Source: Janthinobacterium sp. TND4EL3 (GTDB lineage Bacteria; Pseudomonadota; Gammaproteobacteria; Burkholderiales; Burkholderiaceae_D). From it: 64,000 nucleotides of DNA. Under the pieces are notes generated by a model. The model was not told the origin of the DNA. It made no database searches and saw nothing but the letters and a program-made list of their open reading frames with translations. Within the stretch, counting starts at the first letter, position 1; every line of letters begins with the position of its first letter. This document shows, in pieces, positions 18,328-25,564 of the stretch. Both the position numbers and the translations under genes were made by a program. Location: positions 213,127 through 277,126 of the forward strand of contig NZ_FTMV01000008.1 of NCBI RefSeq assembly GCF_900156175.1. Reading direction: 5' to 3'.

Positions 18328-18371
18328 AATTTCATAATTCCATAATTCCATAATAATCGAAATATGAAATT
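18328..18371 (-). promoter_or_regulatory. ars operator/promoter with inverted and direct repeats
   Basis: AATTTCATA (18328-18336) and TATGAAATT (18363-18371) form a perfect 9-bp inverted repeat. Between and overlapping them the unit CATAATTC is repeated with an 8-base period (18333, 18341, then a degenerate CATAAT at 18349). This AT-rich symmetric site directly upstream of arsR fits ArsR dimer binding and autorepression. It is read from the sequence; binding is inferred. Confidence 0.65.
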
Positions 18372-18740
18372 AATGTAAACCTATTTTTATGCGCGTCTAT
18401 GATTCACCTTGGTACGGAACTCTTGTCGTCCGGGTCTCCTCCAGACGTATCGACATACCAATTAGCTGAATCTTCGTACTCAGTGGCAGAGGTGTGTGTC
18501 TCTCAGCAAGTTGGAAACTTTGGTATCGCACGTATCTGGCGACAAACGACTTATCGAGAGGTAATAAGCTGCTCAATCAAATGGCGGTAGCAAAGGCGAT
18601 TGGCTGATAGCGCTTAAAGCGAATGCTTGGCGGCTGCAACGACGGCATGCCTATCTTCACACTCGACCTACTCTTGATAAACCATTGCTGCGCCTAGCAT
18701 GTTGCCGCAAGAAAGTCGCGGTTCCACTTCGAACCTACTA
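18372..18740. other. Non-coding stretch between ars and copper blocks
   Basis: No supported gene. A plus-strand frame at 18399-18590 has no ribosome-binding site or family features. Short pieces such as 'GNKLLNQMAVAKAIG' in another frame hint at decayed insertion-sequence material, too short to name. The stretch joins two divergently oriented resistance blocks and may be a junction of separate acquisitions. Confidence 0.35.
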
Positions 18741-18820
18741 CCTTAATCAAATTATTAAGGTTTCTGTAATGTAAATGTAATGTTTCCGTCATTCGGGTGT
18801 GCGGGTCACCTACGTAGAAT
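18741..18820 (+). promoter_or_regulatory. Putative metal-response promoter of the copper block
   Basis: An inverted repeat CCTTAAT-CAAATT-ATTAAGG (18741-18760) is followed by two direct TGTAATG repeats, at 18765-18771 and 18776-18782, eleven bases apart (one helical turn). A possible -10 box TAGAAT lies at 18815-18820. Tandem direct repeats one turn apart just upstream of the core promoter are typical of OmpR-family regulator binding. The regulator could be the one at 10927, which is inference. Confidence 0.5.
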
Positions 18821-18876
18821 AGCTTCATCGGATCCGCAACCTCATTCACCCGCACCTGAAAAATAAGGACATCCCA

Positions 18877-19221
18877 ATGAAATCCCTCAAAGCAAACATC
18901 ATCGTCGTTTTCGCTGTCATCGCGCTCAGCCCCCTCGCCGCGATGGCACACCAAGGCGAAATGCACTCGAATCCTGCGTTTGGCAGTGCTGCTCCGGCGC
19001 CGGCCGCCACGCGCACTATCACGATTTCATCGACTACGAAGTATGTGAATGTCGCCCAGGGCGACGTCGTCAAGTTTGATGTGGATGGTAAGACGTTCAC
19101 TTGGCAGTTCGATACACTGCGAGCCAATTCGAGCTTTGACTTTTCGGCAATTGCGCCGTCTGGCGTGAATACCCACGGCGTACGTGTGTATGTGGCACCT
19201 AACCCGACCTACGCCAACTAA
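18877..19221 (+). CDS. CzcE-family periplasmic copper-binding protein
   Basis: A 114-residue secreted protein: signal peptide (MKSLKANIIVVFAVIALSP…AMA), then 'HQGEMH', a beta-rich domain with 'TKYVNVAQGDVVKFDVDGK' and 'FTWQFDTLRANSSFDFS', ending 'HGVRVYVAPNPTYAN'. The 'KxFTWxFDT' pattern matches CzcE, a dimeric periplasmic protein that binds copper and changes shape on binding. AAGGA lies before the ATG. It is the first gene of the plus-strand copper side and has its own promoter-like repeats. Confidence 0.8.
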   Translation: MKSLKANIIVVFAVIALSPLAAMAHQGEMHSNPAFGSAAPAPAATRTITISSTTKYVNVAQGDVVKFDVDGKTFTWQFDTLRANSSFDFSAIAPSGVNTHGVRVYVAPNPTYAN

Positions 19222-19260
19222 CTACATGTACGTCCGCCAGTGTACTGCTGGCTCATGAAG

Positions 19261-19689
19261 TTACTGAGATTTGCGGGACGACCAGTGCAGATGAAAGATG
19301 ACCCATTGATCGCCCTGTTTTTCGAGCAAAGCTGTTTCTGTGCCGAGTAAGTGCACATTTTTGCCCTGGAATTGTCCTGTGGTCTCTGTTTCCTGCATCA
19401 CGACGGCCAGGTTTCCGTCAATACGTTCGTTTTGTTTTAGGACTTTGCTTTTAGTGGCCTTAGCAAAGGCGGTATCGGCTGGCAGGTGATGGCCAGCGTA
19501 TTCATCACGTGAACGTTCAACATGCCCAGATTCGTAAATTTTAATTTCCGGGCTAAGCAAAGTGCTCGCCTGCTCGGACTTGCCGCTGGCGAGTGCTTCG
19601 TGAAATGCAGCAACAGTTTCAGTTGGTGTGGCGGCGTATAAGGGAAGACTGAATATGGAAATAGCAAGAAGGGAAGTCAGTTGGCGCAC
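19261..19689 (-). CDS. Secreted NTF2-like (DUF4440/SnoaL) protein
   Basis: A 142-residue protein with a Sec signal peptide (MRQLTSLLAISIFSLPLYA) and an NTF2-like cone fold: 'ETVAAFHEALASGKSEQASTLL', 'IKIYESGHVERSRDEYAGHH' and the end 'GDQWVIFHLHWSSRK'. Such proteins recur inside copper-resistance clusters of beta- and gammaproteobacteria. Their role is not known. The His/Tyr-containing pocket could bind a metal or small ligand. It is the only minus-strand gene among the plus-strand copper genes, convergent with the CzcE-like gene. Confidence 0.8.
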   Translation of the reverse strand: MRQLTSLLAISIFSLPLYAATPTETVAAFHEALASGKSEQASTLLSPEIKIYESGHVERSRDEYAGHHLPADTAFAKATKSKVLKQNERIDGNLAVVMQETETTGQFQGKNVHLLGTETALLEKQGDQWVIFHLHWSSRKSQ

Positions 19690-20148
19690 GAGGTCTCCAG
19701 TGTTTTTGTTTATATGATGAATTGCAGTGGTGGAATTAAATCAGCGGGCGGTGATTGTGGCAAGGTGGAAGTGAAAATACTCTGGCAAACTGAAATTCGC
19801 TTGACCTTCCGTTCATTGGAAGGTGTAGCGTGAGGAAGCAATTTCATTTCGGGTGGTTCGGGAAATGTACAAGCAACTCGGTTGACCATCACAGGGAAGA
19901 TACTGCAGATGAATTTCATGCTGACGCACATTGTAAGCAACCTGGCCCAGGTAAGGTGCAGGACAGCGTACGCCTTGCTTTACCTTTGGAGGCAACGCCA
20001 TGGAGCTGACAATGGTCATTACTCGTTCCTCGCGCCCCTTGAGCTCCCTTCACACCACTTTCCCCGCCGCTTGCTGAAATCATGCACTGGCGTTCGCCTC
20101 ATATCGTGCTGTATCCACCCAATTACCAGTCAATTTTGAAAGAGAATC
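19690..20148. other. Gene-free spacer before the copper operon
   Basis: No supported gene in 459 bases; plus- and minus-strand frames here lack family features. It should contain the promoter of the operon starting at 20149 and that of the divergent NTF2-like gene. No strong operator or hairpin is recognised. The length leaves room for a leader RNA, but nothing definite is visible. Confidence 0.4.
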
Positions 20149-20502
20149 ATGCAACGCTTCCACTTATTGCTTCTGGCAACGGTTAGCTTCTCGCCGGTTG
20201 TCTATGCACAATCCGCTCAGCCCGCTAGCACCACTGCGGCGGTGACAGATGCCAATGCCACGGTGCCGCCGCTGAAATATGTCTCTGCTTTTGCTGATGT
20301 TAAGCCGATTGGGGAGCCCCAAACATCTCCAGATAGGGCCTGGATTCAGGCAAATCAAGAAGTCATCAGTGGCTCTCAGCATGGCACTCAGGGGGACATG
20401 TCGATGGAAATGGCGCCCGGTACAAAAGGCCAGGAAAACCCCAAGCCGCCTTCGGCGAGCGATCCGCACAAGGGCCATCAAATGAACATGAAAGGCAAAT
20501 AG
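20149..20502 (+). CDS. Small secreted Met/His-containing protein of copper cluster
   Basis: A 117-residue protein with a signal peptide (MQRFHLLLLATVSFSPVVYA) and a low-complexity mature part rich in Pro, Ala, Ser and Thr. It carries 'GDMSMEMAPG' and ends 'SDPHKGHQMNMKGK', Met/His patterns that often bind Cu(I). A conserved-looking core 'YVSAFADVKPIGE…DRAWIQANQEV' is present. It is the first gene of the copper operon and ends one base before the TolC-like gene. A role as a periplasmic copper-binding partner of the TolC or oxidase is inference. Confidence 0.75.
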   Translation: MQRFHLLLLATVSFSPVVYAQSAQPASTTAAVTDANATVPPLKYVSAFADVKPIGEPQTSPDRAWIQANQEVISGSQHGTQGDMSMEMAPGTKGQENPKPPSASDPHKGHQMNMKGK

Positions 20503-20503
20503 C

Positions 20504-21889
20504 ATGAAGCGATTATCGTTGCCGACACCCAATCGGGTAGCCACTGTATTCGGCGTGGTATTTCTTGCAGGTTGTGCCAGCTTTTCACCGGATGGTGGCT
20601 TAAATGATGTCTCTCGGCTAACGCAAGAGCGGATTGGGCAAGTCAAGCCCTTCACGAAAGAGACTCTGAAAGACAGCCAGCAGTCCAATACACAGGTGCA
20701 GTCCTTGCTGTCCGCACCACTTACGCCTGAATCTGCTGTCCAGATTGCGCTGCTCAATAATGCAGCCCTGAAGGTCTCCTTCGCTGAATTGGGGGTCTCG
20801 GAGGCTGAGTTTGTACAAGCTGGACGGATGCGCAATCCAAGTTTTAGTTTTGGCCGCGTCAGCGGCGGTGGCGACGCTGAAATCGATCGCAGTGTGATGT
20901 TTGATATTGCGGGCCTGCTGACGCTGCCCACGCGTCGCCGCATTGAGCAAGGACGCTTTGAGCAAGCCAAGTTGCTAACAGCTGCTCAGGCTGTGCAGTT
21001 GGCGGCAGAAACCCGTCGGGCATATTTTATGGCCGTTGCGGCGGCCCAATCGGCCGCTTTCGCGGAGCAAGTGCGTGGTGCCGCCGAGGCATCATCGCAA
21101 CTCGCCGACAGCATGACCAAGGTTGGAAACTGGAGCACACTTGATCAGGCCCGTGAGCGTGCGTTTTACCAAGATGCGTTGACACAATTAGCGAGGACCA
21201 GGCATGAAGCAACAGCCACGCGCGAACAGCTCATTCGCCTCCTGGGCCTGTGGGGAGAGCAGCAAAATTTCGTCCTGCCGGACCGATTGCCTCCTCTGCC
21301 GGAAAGGCCGCAGGAAATGAACAATGCGGAAGCACAGGCAATGTCGCAACGCCTCGATATGCTGTCGGCCCGCCGCGAAACCGAAGCGACGGCCGCGGCA
21401 CTTGGCTTAACAAAGGCAACTGGCTTCATCAACGTTTTTGATGCCGGCTACGCCAATAAGAGTACGACAGGCTTGCCACGCGAGAACGGCTACCAGATTT
21501 CCCTTGAATTACCGATCTTCGATTGGGGTGGCGCCAAGGTCGCACGGGCGGAAGCGCTTTATATGCAGTCCGTCCATCGCACCACCGACACCGCCGTGCG
21601 GGCGCGCTCAGAGGTGCGTGAGGCCTACTCCGCATACCGCACTAGCTATGACATCGCCCGTCATTATCGCGACGATGTTGTGCCGCTGCGGAAAAAAATA
21701 TCCGACGAGGTTCTGCTTCGCTACAACGGGATGCTTGCCAGCGTATTCGAATTGCTGGCGGACTCGCGCGAGCAACTGGTGAGCGTGAATACCGCCATCG
21801 AAACCCAGCGCGACTTTTGGATAGCGGAAACCAAACTTCAATCCGCCATCAACGGTGGAAGTACGAACGATACAAGGGCCATGCCATGA
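20504..21889 (+). CDS. TolC-family outer-membrane lipoprotein of copper cluster
   Basis: A 461-residue protein with a lipobox ('VVFLAGCASF', lipidated Cys near residue 25) and the two-fold helical repeats of outer-membrane efflux proteins ('LTPESAVQIALLNNAALKVSF', 'DMLSARRETEATAAALGLTKA', 'LELPIFDWGGAKVARAEA'). It sits where copB usually lies, directly before the multicopper oxidase, and overlaps it by ATGA. No pump or adaptor is encoded beside it, so its partner must come from elsewhere (for example cusBA) or it acts alone. Confidence 0.85.
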   Translation: MKRLSLPTPNRVATVFGVVFLAGCASFSPDGGLNDVSRLTQERIGQVKPFTKETLKDSQQSNTQVQSLLSAPLTPESAVQIALLNNAALKVSFAELGVSEAEFVQAGRMRNPSFSFGRVSGGGDAEIDRSVMFDIAGLLTLPTRRRIEQGRFEQAKLLTAAQAVQLAAETRRAYFMAVAAAQSAAFAEQVRGAAEASSQLADSMTKVGNWSTLDQARERAFYQDALTQLARTRHEATATREQLIRLLGLWGEQQNFVLPDRLPPLPERPQEMNNAEAQAMSQRLDMLSARRETEATAAALGLTKATGFINVFDAGYANKSTTGLPRENGYQISLELPIFDWGGAKVARAEALYMQSVHRTTDTAVRARSEVREAYSAYRTSYDIARHYRDDVVPLRKKISDEVLLRYNGMLASVFELLADSREQLVSVNTAIETQRDFWIAETKLQSAINGGSTNDTRAMP

Positions 21890-23277
21890 TTTCACGTAGA
21901 GACTTTTTCAGAGGTGCCGGTGCTGTAGCGGTGAGTGCCGTTGCCGTTAGCAAGGCTGGTGCCGCGTCATTGCCTGAGGCGATGTTGATGGACAATGCCA
22001 AGACACACATTCCCCCGGGGCCCCCCACTGGACGGCCCTACAATCCGGTCGTGACCCTGAACGGCTGGTCATTGCCATGGCGCATGAAAAATGGCGTAAA
22101 GGAATTCCATCTGGTGGCCGAACCCGTGGTGCGTGAACTTGCACCAGGAATGAAAGCCAACCTGTGGGGCTATAACGGTCAATCCCCAGGTCCGACAATT
22201 GAAGTGGTCGAAGGTGACCGTGTGCGTATTTTCGTGACCAACAAGTTACCTGAGCACACCAGTGTTCATTGGCATGGCCAGCGACTGCCGAACGGCATGG
22301 ATGGCGTCACGGGCCTCAATCAACCAGGTATCGCTCCTGGAAAGACTTTCGTCTACGAATTCGAGGCCAAACGGCCAGGTACGTTTATGTACCATCCCCA
22401 CGCCGACGAGATGGCCCAAATGGCGATGGGGATGATGGGCTTCTGGGTGACCCATCCAAAGGATCCTTCGCTCCATGCGGTGGACCGCGATTTCGTCTTC
22501 CTGCTCAACGCGTACGACGTAGAGCCGGGAAGCTATACGCCGAAGATCAACACCATGCTGGACTTCAACCTGTGGACATTCAATAGCCGCGTCTTCCCCG
22601 GCATTGATTCATTGCCGGTGCGCCAAGGTGACAAGGTACGTATCCGTGTCGGTAACCTGACGATGACGAATCATCCTATTCACATTCATGGCCATGAATT
22701 TTTCGTTACTGGTACGGATGGCGGCTGGACTCCACCAGCGTCGCGCTGGCCTGAAGTCACCACCGATGTCGCCGTTGGACAAATGCGCGCCATCGAGTTC
22801 GTCGCTACCGACCTGGGTGACTGGGCACTTCACTGCCATAAATCCCACCATACCATGAATGCAATGGGCCACTCGGTACCGACAATGATTGGCGTCAACC
22901 ATCGCGGGGTTGCAGAGAAAATTAACAAAATCGTTCCTGAATATATGGTGATGGGCGACAAGGGCGGCTCCATGGGAGGCATGGAAATGCCTTTGCCCGA
23001 CAACACTTTACCGATGATGTCGGGCGAGGGTCCGTTCGGTGGGGTTGAGATGGGGGGCATGTTTACCGTCTTGAAGGTGCGCAAGGACCAGAAGCGCGGC
23101 GACTACTCCGATCCTGGCTGGTACAAGCATCCGGCCGGAACCGTAGCATACGAGTGGACGGGCGCCCTTCCTGAGCCAGAACGTGCAACTAACGCTGGGG
23201 GGCAGTCGATGCCAACGATGAATAAACCCAATATTGAAGTTACTGTTCGTAAACCGACCGGACATAGCGGTCACTAA
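21886..23277 (+). CDS. copA: Multicopper oxidase (CopA/PcoA-like), Tat-exported
   Basis: A 463-residue oxidase with a twin-arginine signal ('SRRDFFRGAG'). Copper-ligand motifs are in order: 'HWHG', 'YHPHADEMAQMAMGMMGFW' (with an inserted Met run), 'HPIHIHGHEF' and 'HCHKSHHTMNAMGH'. A Met/Gly-rich stretch near residues 360-390 ('GDKGGSMGGMEMPLP', 'GGVEMGGMF') is typical of copper-tolerance oxidases. It oxidises Cu(I) in the periplasm to less toxic Cu(II). The ATG at 21886 overlaps the TolC gene's stop. It is shorter than PcoA (about 600) and lacks the long Met-repeat region. Confidence 0.9.
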   Translation: MISRRDFFRGAGAVAVSAVAVSKAGAASLPEAMLMDNAKTHIPPGPPTGRPYNPVVTLNGWSLPWRMKNGVKEFHLVAEPVVRELAPGMKANLWGYNGQSPGPTIEVVEGDRVRIFVTNKLPEHTSVHWHGQRLPNGMDGVTGLNQPGIAPGKTFVYEFEAKRPGTFMYHPHADEMAQMAMGMMGFWVTHPKDPSLHAVDRDFVFLLNAYDVEPGSYTPKINTMLDFNLWTFNSRVFPGIDSLPVRQGDKVRIRVGNLTMTNHPIHIHGHEFFVTGTDGGWTPPASRWPEVTTDVAVGQMRAIEFVATDLGDWALHCHKSHHTMNAMGHSVPTMIGVNHRGVAEKINKIVPEYMVMGDKGGSMGGMEMPLPDNTLPMMSGEGPFGGVEMGGMFTVLKVRKDQKRGDYSDPGWYKHPAGTVAYEWTGALPEPERATNAGGQSMPTMNKPNIEVTVRKPTGHSGH

Positions 23278-23300
23278 TTTTTTAACTGAAAGGAAACATC

Positions 23301-23630
23301 ATGAAAAACCTGCACAAAGTTGTATTGGCAACCTTGATTGGCCTGTCTTCCGTGGCAACCACCTCCGTGGCGTTCGCCCAGCAGCTGAGCGCCTCCGCGA
23401 CGCAAGACGCGATGAGCGAAGGGGAAATTAAGAAAGTGGATAAGGACGCCGGCAAGCTGACCATCAAGCATGGTGAGCTGAAGAACCTGGGCATGCCAGG
23501 GATGACCATGATGTTCAAAGTCAAAGAGCCGTCAATGCTCGACAAGGTCAAACAAGGGGACAAAGTACGTTTCGTCGTGGAAAAAGTTGGTGGCGCACTC
23601 ACGGTCACCTCCATCGAGGCAGTAAAGTAA
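23301..23630 (+). CDS. CusF-family periplasmic copper-binding protein
   Basis: A 109-residue secreted protein: signal peptide ending near AFA, then a small OB-fold barrel with 'EGEIKKVDKDAGKLTIKHG', 'LGMPGMTMMFKV' and 'VKQGDKVRFVVEKVGG'. The Met/Trp-type Cu(I)/Ag(I) site of CusF corresponds to 'GMPGMTMMF'; the site here is Met-rich. CusF ferries Cu(I) to CusB-type adaptors. GAAAGGAAA is the ribosome-binding site. It lies 23 bases after the oxidase gene in the same operon. Confidence 0.88.
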   Translation: MKNLHKVVLATLIGLSSVATTSVAFAQQLSASATQDAMSEGEIKKVDKDAGKLTIKHGELKNLGMPGMTMMFKVKEPSMLDKVKQGDKVRFVVEKVGGALTVTSIEAVK

Positions 23631-23651
23631 ATTTAACAACGAAAGTAGAAG

Positions 23652-24020
23652 ATGAAGACCCTGCGGAACATTATTCTTGCCACGTCCATATTGGCGGCAA
23701 CGCTGGCTACCCCATTTGCATTGGCACATGCGAGCTTGAAGAGCTCCAATCCCGAGGCGGGTGCCTCCCTGGCAGTTGCACCGAAAGAGATTGCGCTGAC
23801 CTTCAACGAGAAGGTGGAAGAAGCCTTTAGCACGATCGTTCTGGCCGATGGCGAAGGCAAAACCGTCGCTGCAAACAAGGCAAAGGTCGATGCCGCAAAT
23901 CCAGCCATCTTACGCTTGGAAGTAGCAACATTGAACGCTGGCGCCTATACCGTGACCTGGGCGGTTGCCGGACACGACGGACATCGTCGCAAAGGCGACT
24001 TTAAGTTCACGGTGAAATAA
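23652..24020 (+). CDS. copC: Copper resistance protein CopC
   Basis: A 122-residue CopC/YobA-fold protein with a signal peptide ending 'FALA'. Mature H1 ('HASLKSSNPEAGASLAVAP') gives the N-terminal Cu(II) histidine brace, with 'DGHRRKGDF' near the C-terminus supplying Asp/His. The Met-rich Cu(I) loop of plasmid CopC is absent, so it looks like a Cu(II)-only CopC. It delivers or stores periplasmic copper and is followed directly by copD. Confidence 0.92.
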   Translation: MKTLRNIILATSILAATLATPFALAHASLKSSNPEAGASLAVAPKEIALTFNEKVEEAFSTIVLADGEGKTVAANKAKVDAANPAILRLEVATLNAGAYTVTWAVAGHDGHRRKGDFKFTVK

Positions 24021-24920
24021 TTGGATGCAGTCTCGCTGTTGCAAGTCAGTTCAGCTTTACTTCTGAACCTCGGCTTTACCTGGCTCGTCGGATCATGGTT
24101 TGCACGTTACTGGATGCGTTCCAGTGGCGTTGATCATGATCATTTCGAGCCCGCGCTGCGCAAACTTGACTTGATGGCGGCGGCAATCAGCACGGTTGCC
24201 AGTGCATCAGCACTATTGAGCGCGACGGCGGTCATGGGAGGTGTCGGCCTGCGCGAAGCGTGCCCGATGTTCTGGATGATGGTGTCTACAACCGACTACG
24301 GACATGCAGGCTGCGCCATTATTGTGGCGATGCTTGTTCTCTTTTTTGTGCGATTAGCTGGCGGAGTCGGCCGCAGCAGCGATATTGCAGTCGTTCTACT
24401 TTTGGCTGTTTTTTCTGTAACAAGGGCGTCCATGGGGCATGCGGGAGAGGAAGGCTTCTGGACTATTCCGCTAGCGGTTGAAGCGATTCATTTTTTTGCC
24501 ATCGGCCTATGGACTGGTGCGGTGATGGTTACCGGCTGGTTTGTTCTTCATGAGGCGCGGGTACGGAAATTTGATACGGGTAGCACAGATCAGTACCTCG
24601 AACTGATGTCCCAGGCAGCAATGCTTGCAGTAGTTGCCATTGCCGCCACTGGTATTTACAGCGCCTGGCACCGTGTGGGGAGCTCAGAGCATCTTGTTCA
24701 TACCACCTATGGCATCACCTTGCTGGTCAAAGTTGCAATGGTCCTCCTGGCTATCGCCTTGGGCGGCTACAACAAATTTCTTGGACTGCCTGCCGCCTCC
24801 CGCTCCTTGCGCGGCGTCACTCTGGTGAGAGTCGTTTTACAAGTGGAAACCTTGCTACTGCTCGGTGCACTGTTTGCGGCGGCAATTCTTACCACTCAAC
24901 AACCACCTACCGCGATGTAA
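24021..24920 (+). CDS. copD: Copper resistance membrane protein CopD
   Basis: A 299-residue protein with about eight membrane helices of the CopD family ('SMGHAGEEGFWTIPLAVEAIHFFAIGLWTGAVMV', split here into its motifs 'MGHAGEEG' and 'HFFAIGLWTG', and 'ATGIYSAWHRVG'). It is thought to take copper across the inner membrane with CopC. The only reasonable start is a TTG immediately after the copC stop codon (TAATTG), with no good ribosome-binding site. Translation is therefore probably coupled to copC. Confidence 0.85.
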   Translation: MDAVSLLQVSSALLLNLGFTWLVGSWFARYWMRSSGVDHDHFEPALRKLDLMAAAISTVASASALLSATAVMGGVGLREACPMFWMMVSTTDYGHAGCAIIVAMLVLFFVRLAGGVGRSSDIAVVLLLAVFSVTRASMGHAGEEGFWTIPLAVEAIHFFAIGLWTGAVMVTGWFVLHEARVRKFDTGSTDQYLELMSQAAMLAVVAIAATGIYSAWHRVGSSEHLVHTTYGITLLVKVAMVLLAIALGGYNKFLGLPAASRSLRGVTLVRVVLQVETLLLLGALFAAAILTTQQPPTAM

Positions 24921-24952
24921 TGCCGCGACGGTTTTCTACAAGGGAGTACGAT

Positions 24953-25465
24953 ATGAAAAAGATGACCTTAAATGCAATTGCAGTAATGTTACTGGCCAGC
25001 TTGAGCACTTTCAGCAATGCTGCGGTACCGGATAGCAGCCCAGTAGCACATAGTGGCCACCAGCATGGCGCAAATGAGCAGAGCGCATCTCTTGTGGGCA
25101 AGGCGGGCGACCCGAAAAAAGTGACGCGTACCGTCACTGTCGATATGAACGACAGCATGCGCTTTAGCCCAGCGTCTATTGCCGTGAAACGGGGCGAGAT
25201 CATTCGCTTTGTCGTCAACAATTCCGGCAAGATCAAGCATGAAATGGTCATTGGTTCTGAGAGCGAGTTAAAAGAACATGCCCAACAAATGGCAAAGTTT
25301 CCGGAGATGGAGCATGCGGAACCCAATCAAGTGACCGTGACGCCTGGAAAATCGGGAACCATCGTTTGGCAGTTCGACAAAGCCGGCAAAGTGGAGTTTG
25401 CTTGCTTACAACCCGGTCACTTTGAGGCCGGCATGAAGGGGCTGGTAGTAGTCTCCGCCAAGTAG
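24953..25465 (+). CDS. Periplasmic cupredoxin
   Basis: A 170-residue secreted protein with a signal peptide (MKKMTLNAIAVMLLASL…SNA), a short His segment ('HSGHQHG') and a cupredoxin domain. The type-1 copper ligands are visible: His in 'GKIKHEMVIG' and C-x4-H-x4-M in 'CLQPGHFEAGM'. The ATG at 24953 follows AAGGGAG. Such cupredoxins accompany copABCD and may store or pass copper or electrons to the oxidase. It ends the operon, and a hairpin follows. Confidence 0.88.
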   Translation: MKKMTLNAIAVMLLASLSTFSNAAVPDSSPVAHSGHQHGANEQSASLVGKAGDPKKVTRTVTVDMNDSMRFSPASIAVKRGEIIRFVVNNSGKIKHEMVIGSESELKEHAQQMAKFPEMEHAEPNQVTVTPGKSGTIVWQFDKAGKVEFACLQPGHFEAGMKGLVVVSAK

Positions 25466-25477
25466 ATGACTTCGTTC

Positions 25478-25500
25478 GGCGGGAATGTTCAATTCCCGCC
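25478..25500 (+). terminator. Hairpin after the copper operon
   Basis: GGCGGGAAT, a five-base loop (GTTCA) and ATTCCCGCC form a perfect 9-bp stem 12 bases after the cupredoxin stop codon. No T-run follows, so it may be a weak terminator or an mRNA-stabilising 3' end ahead of the P-type ATPase gene. Confidence 0.5.
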
Positions 25501-25564
25501 ATTGTCACCATAGCTGGTTCCACCGTAGGCAAAGAAACAGGCGAATCTGCCCAAGGAGTGATTC

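Noticed and set aside
18399..18590. 63-codon plus-strand frame between ars and copper blocks
   Set aside because: No ribosome-binding site and no recognisable protein features.
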